This document shows positions 58,019 through 64,000 of a stretch of DNA of 64,000 bases, in pieces; positions within the stretch are counted from its first letter, which is position 1, and every line of letters starts with the position of its first letter. The notes beneath the pieces were generated by a model. The model did not search any database. It was not told where the DNA came from and saw nothing but the letters and a program-made list of their open reading frames with translations. The stretch spans positions 1,240,001-1,304,000 of the forward strand of contig NZ_CP127167.1 in assembly GCF_036288925.1 (NCBI RefSeq), read 5' to 3'. The translations under genes and the position numbers were made by a program. The stretch comes from Haemophilus parainfluenzae (GTDB lineage: Bacteria > Pseudomonadota > Gammaproteobacteria > Enterobacterales > Pasteurellaceae).

Positions 58019-58325
58019 AAGGTCTTTAAGGTGGCATTCCTACGATTGCGTAGAGTATCCTTTCAGAATGCTGGATAACATTTTGGCTATGATTCTACTT
58101 GCACTAAGGCAAGGCGTTGCTTCTCAAGAATCGTGCAACTTATAAGAGCTGTTTGCACAGCGACTTATCAAGTCCAATCATACTTAATAAGGCTGTCGAA
58201 TCTCTATCAAAAATTGTTTTTTGGAAATGGAGAATTTATCTCAAAATCAAAAAGAATTTTTTATATATTCCCCCCTGTCATTTCGTTAATGTTTCAACTA
58301 TCCAATTTCATCGTAAAGGATGGTT
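58019..58325. other. Gene-free divergent control region of the ICE
   Basis: Between the minus-strand maintenance genes and the plus-strand secretion genes. It holds small inverted repeats CTACG/CGTAG (about 58042-58055) and TTGCAC/GTGCAA (58099-58104, 58133-58138). Promoters for both directions must lie here but no strong consensus pair stands out. Confidence 0.4.
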
Positions 58326-58763
58326 ATGTCTATAAAAAAATCACTGTTTCTTTTCGGTTTGTTACCACTATCAGTGTTCGCCCAGGGGCCTAATCCCATA
58401 ATTACTGTTTATTCAACACAAGATTATCCAATTCTTCACGCAGAGCTTGCAAGCCAGGTGTATTTACTTGATCAAGTTGAGCAATGGGAAAATTTGATTA
58501 GTCAGCGATTGAGTGCGAATCCTAGTGTAGCAGCTCAGCAAGCATCTCAGATTTTTCAGTCTGCTGAATGGAAACAGTCTGAAGAGCAATTAAAGCGTTC
58601 TTATCAGGGCCTTATAAGTGGTTGGCAAAATGGAATCAAGAAGGTGCCTGCAGTTTTATTTCAATATCCGGGAAAAGAGGATAGTGTCATATATGGTGAA
58701 ACCAATATTGCTCAGGCATTAAGTTTATGGCAACGAGAGATTACAAAAGAGGGGACAAGATGA
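58326..58763 (+). CDS. ICE protein of the PFL_4709 family (TIGR03757-like)
   Basis: A 145-residue exported protein: MSIKKSLFLFGLLPLSVFAQ is a signal peptide, followed by ITVYSTQDYPILHAELASQV and VPAVLFQYPGKEDSVIYGET, as in the small periplasmic protein that precedes TraU in genomic-island type IV secretion clusters. ATG at 58326 chosen because AAAGG is 6 bases upstream. Its stop overlaps the next ATG (ATGA). Confidence 0.8.
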   Translation: MSIKKSLFLFGLLPLSVFAQGPNPIITVYSTQDYPILHAELASQVYLLDQVEQWENLISQRLSANPSVAAQQASQIFQSAEWKQSEEQLKRSYQGLISGWQNGIKKVPAVLFQYPGKEDSVIYGETNIAQALSLWQREITKEGTR

Positions 58764-59701
58764 AATTGAAAAAAATGACATTATCCGGGCTTTGTATTGC
58801 AATTGCGTTGACCAGTATTTCAGGACAAGCTTCGGAGTCCGGTCAATCTTCTTTAAACACTGCATCGATTATGGCATCAAGCGCTTCGACAAGTTGTTTA
58901 GATTATAAGGTCGTTGGTACTTGTTTTTGGCTATTTTGTACAAAATTCGGCTGTAAAATCCGGACATCTACGAAAATAAAACACTATATTCCCGAGGTAG
59001 TGGTTTCAAGTTATAACCATCAGGCTCAAAATCCTTGGGTGGAAATGAATTTCCTTAGCAATGGGGTAAAAGGTGGAGATTATCAATCACCACACAAAGA
59101 CTATACGCAAGCAACATTTAAAAATGTTGATGTAATCGGTCATCCGCAGGGAGCGATTAGTCAAATGCTTAATAGTACAGGGTATTACTGCAAAAGTCAG
59201 ACAACGCCTTTTGTGCCTTATTACTTGAGTGGTTTGGACTTTTTAGCGTGGCGATTTGGTGTTCCGGAAATGGTTTATCCTGAAGCGCTTATTCCAGGTA
59301 TGAGAGAAATTAGAGCAAATGGAGACACTTGGGGAAATATTTATCCACGAGCGGGTACAGTAACACAAGTTCATGACTATAAAGCTTCAGCTGTAACAGC
59401 GCATCGAGTAGCGGATGTTGTGACAAATACTTTCCAACCACATGTATATATACCGATTGCGAAAAAAGATAATCAATCGAATGGTGAGTGGTTTCCCCCT
59501 CCAGTGAAAGAAGGGGATGAAAAGACACATAAATGGCAACAGCTTCACCCGGTTACTTCACAGTCTTGTGCTATTTTCCCTGATAACCCGCCAAGTATGC
59601 TATCTGAAAATGGTAGTTATGCCTGGGCATTATGGCGCCCTTACAAGTGCTGTAAAAAACGCGGACAAACATTTTTGTATAGTATTGATTGGTCTAATTA
59701 A
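58760..59701 (+). CDS. traU: ICE TraU-like protein (PFL_4710 family, TIGR03756-like)
   Basis: From the ATG at 58760 it is 313 residues with a signal peptide (MKLKKMTLSGLCIAIALTSI, cleavage near QASES). It is cysteine-rich (TSCLDYKVVGTCFWLFCTKF) and contains SGLDFLAWRFGVPEMVYPEA and YAWALWRPYKCCKKRGQTFL, matching TraU-type proteins that are needed for DNA transfer or mating-pair formation. It is coupled to both neighbours. Confidence 0.85.
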   Translation: MKLKKMTLSGLCIAIALTSISGQASESGQSSLNTASIMASSASTSCLDYKVVGTCFWLFCTKFGCKIRTSTKIKHYIPEVVVSSYNHQAQNPWVEMNFLSNGVKGGDYQSPHKDYTQATFKNVDVIGHPQGAISQMLNSTGYYCKSQTTPFVPYYLSGLDFLAWRFGVPEMVYPEALIPGMREIRANGDTWGNIYPRAGTVTQVHDYKASAVTAHRVADVVTNTFQPHVYIPIAKKDNQSNGEWFPPPVKEGDEKTHKWQQLHPVTSQSCAIFPDNPPSMLSENGSYAWALWRPYKCCKKRGQTFLYSIDWSN

Positions 59702-59715
59702 TAAAGGAATTGAGT

Positions 59716-61716
59716 ATGAAATTAAATCATGCACTGAAAGCATCTTATATTGCTATATCGTGCGCAATCTTATCCTCAACCATGCCAGTATCAGCTTCTA
59801 ATAGTAATCCGTTTGGATTTAATAAAGCCGATTCTATTTTGTCTGATATGGTGTTTTATCAAATTGGGGGCGGTGTAGGTTATATGGCTCCCCCGAGTCG
59901 AGGTACGATTCCTGCAGCTGAATTTGGGATTGGTTGGAAAGCTAACTTGATGTGCGGTAATTTTGACATTAAGACGAGTATTAAAAATCAGTTAAATGGT
60001 TTAACTGAAGGATTTAAAGATCTTTATAGTAACGTTATCGAATCAGCCACAGGAGCTGTGGCGAGTTTACCTGCAATGGTTATTCAACGAGCAAATCCTC
60101 AGTTATACGATATTCTTACGAATGGTTTATATCAAGGTAAAATTGATTTTAATAGCTTAAAAACCAGCTGTGAAGAAATGTCTAAGAAGCTTGCAGACGC
60201 AACTTTAAATGGTCGTTGGTCTCAAAGTTCGGATATGGAATCCTTTAAAGACATTACTTCAACTGAACCAGATGCTACTCGAGCTAAAAAGAGACTTGAG
60301 GAATCTCAAGGTAAGGAAGGTAAAGAGTGGGTCGGGGGTAAAAAACGCGGTGGCCAAGGACAAGAACCAATCAAAATTGTTGAGGATGTTGCAAAAGCTG
60401 GCTACAACATGCAAAACAAGCGTAATGTATTAGAATCAGGTCGAATCTCCGGTAGTAGTTGTAGCGGATTACTTTGTCAAACTTGGGATAATCCTAAAGA
60501 TATGACAGATTGGTTAACGAATGTGATCGGTGAGAAGCAATTAACTACTTGTAAAACAGATTGTGGTACTGCTAGTAGCTCTCGAGCTGGTGTTGGTTTA
60601 ACACCTGAAATTGAAAAAGAAAATATTAAGACGGTAACTCAATTACAAAAAGCGCTTAACATGAGCACTCCTTCCGTTGAAGTACTTGCAGAATTAAGTT
60701 CTACAACAGTTCCTGTAACTCGTGGCTTAATTGAGTCTTTACGAGAAGATCCCGATGCTCAAGTATTAGGGCAGCGTTTAGCCAGTGAAATTGCTGTAGC
60801 TAAAACAATGGAGAAAATGCTTCTTGCACGTCGAGCTGTTTTAACGGGTATGCGTGAGCCAAATGTGGCCAACAATAAAGATGCTCAAGAAGAGTTAGAA
60901 AAGATCCTCACTTTAATTGACCGAGAAATAGGTCAAATTAGAATGGAGATTGATCTACAAAAATCACTTACCGGGAATTCCGCAGTTGCAATCCTACAAA
61001 ATAAAGAGCTACGTGAATATAACACTGGAACCGGAAATGTTACACGTGACAGTGTAGATAAACGGATTAGTGATTTAGCTAATGGTACGAATAGCAATGC
61101 TGCTGAATTGGCAGATGCTGACAATATCAATATTCCTCGTAACAATGTCACTTTAGAAGTGCCTCAGATGTCAAACTCCCTGTCTTACACCGGGACTGGC
61201 GGTACATCCGGAAATAGTAGAGGTAACACTTCTTATTCATCAGTTCCAGCAATTAAAGGGACTGCACTTGATCAAGCTACAGGGTTGTTGAAAAAATTTG
61301 AAGGGTTTAGTGATAAAGCATATTGGGATGTCAATGCTTATCGCACTGGATATGGTTCAGATACTATCACAAAAGCGGATGGTACAATTGTCAAAGTAAC
61401 GAAAGATACTGTAGTTAGTCGCGCTGACGCAGAGCGTGATTTAGCACGTCGAACACAAGAATTTGCAAATAGAGCGAGAAATAACGTATCATCTTCAACA
61501 TGGGATAAGTTACCGCCAAATGCCCAAGCCGCATTAACATCTTATGCCTATAACTATGGCTCATTAACAAAAGATGTGATTGCTGCAGCCCAGGCATCTG
61601 CGCAATCAGGCGATATGAACGCACTAGCAAATGCAGTAAGAAATCGTCAAAACAATAATAATGGTGTAAATGCTAAACGTCGTAACCAAGAAGCAGATTA
61701 CATTTTAGGAAAATAA
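59716..61716 (+). CDS. ICE PFL_4711-family protein fused to a GH24 lysozyme domain
   Basis: From the ATG at 59716 (AAGGA 7 bases upstream) it has 666 residues with a signal peptide ending PVSAS. Residues to about 490 match the PFL_4711 (TIGR03755, TraH-like) family: DMVFYQIGGGVGYMAPPSRG, WKANLMCGNFDIKTSIKNQL. After a Ser/Gly/Thr linker (SYTGTGGTSGNSRGNTSYSS), the last 150 residues form a phage-lysozyme domain with catalytic E, D and T in KFEGFSDKAYWDVNAYRTGY, and NAQAALTSYAYNYGSL. It probably opens the peptidoglycan for the conjugative channel. Confidence 0.85.
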   Translation: MKLNHALKASYIAISCAILSSTMPVSASNSNPFGFNKADSILSDMVFYQIGGGVGYMAPPSRGTIPAAEFGIGWKANLMCGNFDIKTSIKNQLNGLTEGFKDLYSNVIESATGAVASLPAMVIQRANPQLYDILTNGLYQGKIDFNSLKTSCEEMSKKLADATLNGRWSQSSDMESFKDITSTEPDATRAKKRLEESQGKEGKEWVGGKKRGGQGQEPIKIVEDVAKAGYNMQNKRNVLESGRISGSSCSGLLCQTWDNPKDMTDWLTNVIGEKQLTTCKTDCGTASSSRAGVGLTPEIEKENIKTVTQLQKALNMSTPSVEVLAELSSTTVPVTRGLIESLREDPDAQVLGQRLASEIAVAKTMEKMLLARRAVLTGMREPNVANNKDAQEELEKILTLIDREIGQIRMEIDLQKSLTGNSAVAILQNKELREYNTGTGNVTRDSVDKRISDLANGTNSNAAELADADNINIPRNNVTLEVPQMSNSLSYTGTGGTSGNSRGNTSYSSVPAIKGTALDQATGLLKKFEGFSDKAYWDVNAYRTGYGSDTITKADGTIVKVTKDTVVSRADAERDLARRTQEFANRARNNVSSSTWDKLPPNAQAALTSYAYNYGSLTKDVIAAAQASAQSGDMNALANAVRNRQNNNNGVNAKRRNQEADYILGK

Positions 61717-61731
61717 ATAAAGGATATTTTT

Positions 61732-62139
61732 ATGAAAAAATTACTCACTATTGGAGCGGTAGCTATGTTTGCAACGCCAGCTTTTGCAGCTAATAATATT
61801 TTTTCTTGTACAGCAGAGAACGGAAGCCCGGTGTCTGTAACAAAAAATGGTTCAGATTATGAATTCACTTATGGCCAGGTTTCTTTTAAAAATCCGGTAA
61901 AACAAGTTTTTGCTAATCAGGATTCTTATGTAGCTACTGGTTCAGGATTTATTACTAGCTCATTAGAAATGAGAAATAATGGCACAAGTTACACGATTCA
62001 ATTTGTGCAACCACACAATAGTAACAGTATTGAAGAGCCAATGCTTTATATCACCAATGGCAGTAAAATGGATACGGTGAGCTGTAAAGCGGGTAGTGCA
62101 ACTCAAAACTTTGAACGTCGCAGTATGAAAGCTTCATAA
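61732..62139 (+). CDS. Small exported hypothetical protein
   Basis: 135 residues. MKKLLTIGAVAMFATPAFAA is a Sec signal peptide; the mature part has two cysteines (FSCTAENGSPVSVTKNGSDY, MDTVSCKAGSATQN) and beta-rich sequence. AAGGATA lies before the ATG, 15 bases after the fused lysozyme gene, and a terminator follows, so it closes this operon segment. Function unknown. Confidence 0.7.
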   Translation: MKKLLTIGAVAMFATPAFAANNIFSCTAENGSPVSVTKNGSDYEFTYGQVSFKNPVKQVFANQDSYVATGSGFITSSLEMRNNGTSYTIQFVQPHNSNSIEEPMLYITNGSKMDTVSCKAGSATQNFERRSMKAS

Positions 62140-62155
62140 GCGTAAATAGAGATAA

Positions 62156-62186
62156 AATAAGCGGGATTTTCCCGCTTATTTTTTTA
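62156..62186. terminator. Terminator closing the PFL_4709-4711 segment
   Basis: 11-bp arms AATAAGCGGGA / TCCCGCTTATT with loop TTT, followed by TTTTT. Confidence 0.9.
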
Positions 62187-62363
62187 GTGGTATTCACTAT
62201 TTTTAAAGATTTGTATTAAATTATTTAAAATCTCCTGTTCACATTCATTTCCGTTAATGATGTTCAGTTCATCATCAAGATGAGTAAGCATTTCATCAAT
62301 TCCTAATTCATTCATTGCTATTTCATTTAAACTAATAAGCCATTCTTTAAAACGAGCTTTCAT
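62184..62363 (-). CDS. 59-residue acidic hypothetical protein
   Basis: MKARFKEWLISLNEIAMNEL followed by GIDEMLTHLDDELNI and ending FKNSEYH; acidic, helical, no family. It has an ideal ribosome site AGGAGG 5 bases before the ATG, so is likely real. The Tn3-family transposon end lies 77 bases upstream of its start and may have cut it off from its original promoter. Confidence 0.65.
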   Translation of the reverse strand: MKARFKEWLISLNEIAMNELGIDEMLTHLDDELNIINGNECEQEILNNLIQIFKNSEYH

Positions 62364-62439
62364 ATCTCCTCCTGGTACGGTTTATTTTTATATTGCAGTG
62401 TTAAGGTACATTGAGGGGATAGATAAATCAGTAAAATTA

Positions 62440-62477
62440 GGGGTCTGACGCTCAGTGGAACGAAAACTCACGTTAAG
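62440..62477. repeat. 38-base terminal inverted repeat of the Tn3-family transposon
   Basis: Starts GGGGTCTGACGCTCAGTGG and ends CACGTTAAG, matching the Tn3 terminal repeat. It marks the exact insertion boundary. Confidence 0.97.
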
Positions 62478-62586
62478 GGATTTTGGTCATGAGATTATCA
62501 AAAAGGATCTTCACCTAGATCCTTTTAAATTAAAAATGAAGTTTTAAATCAATCTAAAGTATATATGAGTAAACTTGGTCTGACAG

Positions 62587-63459
<873 letters not shown>

Positions 63460-63488
63460 TCAATATTATTGAAACATTTACCAGGGTT

Positions 63489-64000
<512 letters not shown>

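Overview
The window reads as a Haemophilus chromosome (Pasteurellaceae). It is AT-rich, its genes match the H. influenzae complement, and the 9-base uptake signal AAGTGCGGT (or its complement ACCGCACTT) recurs throughout, often as inverted pairs that double as terminators. As I recall it, the gene order differs from H. influenzae Rd, so H. parainfluenzae or another Haemophilus is quite possible; the species cannot be fixed from the sequence alone.

Positions 1-42.8 kb are mostly core genome: recN (3' end), pabC/pabB and pabA-like genes, metK with MetJ boxes, sprT, an Opa-type porin, htpG, a small toxin-antitoxin-like pair, dapE and an M15 peptidase, rapZ-ptsN-lptB-lptA-lptC, yjgA, pmbA, hpt, der, two tRNA-Asp, dnaQ/rnhA, tesB, ychF, pth, dat/ddc (1,3-diaminopropane synthesis), rnfH, roxA, xseA, nudF, cpdA and miaB. 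PtsN has lysine in place of its phosphorylated histidine. Embedded at 16.4-25.56 kb is a block bounded by two directly oriented IS1016-like elements. Its outer edges share the same 8 bases. It carries an intact ribose operon (rbsDACBKR with a perfect operator and a CRP site) together with decayed rluE, recO and rlmD copies, and looks like a composite transposon.

From 42.9 to 45.5 kb lies a gutted P2/HP1-like prophage between a 57-base tRNA-Lys fragment and the intact tRNA-Lys. It retains hicA/hicB and pieces of gpA, dam, ogr and a baseplate gene. From about 45.59 kb to the end of the window is one end of an integrative conjugative element (ICE) in a tRNA-Leu gene, of the class typified by ICEHin1056. 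It carries an integrase (apparently frameshifted), a TraI/MobH relaxase, a phosphoribosyltransferase, seven 13-bp iterons next to a winged-helix protein, dinJ-yafQ, a serine recombinase, an N6-methylase-like protein, ArdC, a row of small membrane proteins, and the first genes of the type IV secretion module (PFL_4709, TraU/PFL_4710, and PFL_4711 fused to a GH24 lysozyme). A Tn3-family transposon with blaTEM-1 is inserted at 62,440. Its promoter region is deleted so that a near-consensus promoter drives the beta-lactamase.

The most novel-looking signal is a set of ICE leaders (about 51.5, 55.7, 56.75, 57.53 and 57.99 kb). In each, a strong hairpin shares an arm with a second, mutually exclusive pairing next to a ribosome binding site or T-run. 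The sequences differ from leader to leader but the layout is the same, which suggests a common post-transcriptional control of the ICE maintenance genes.
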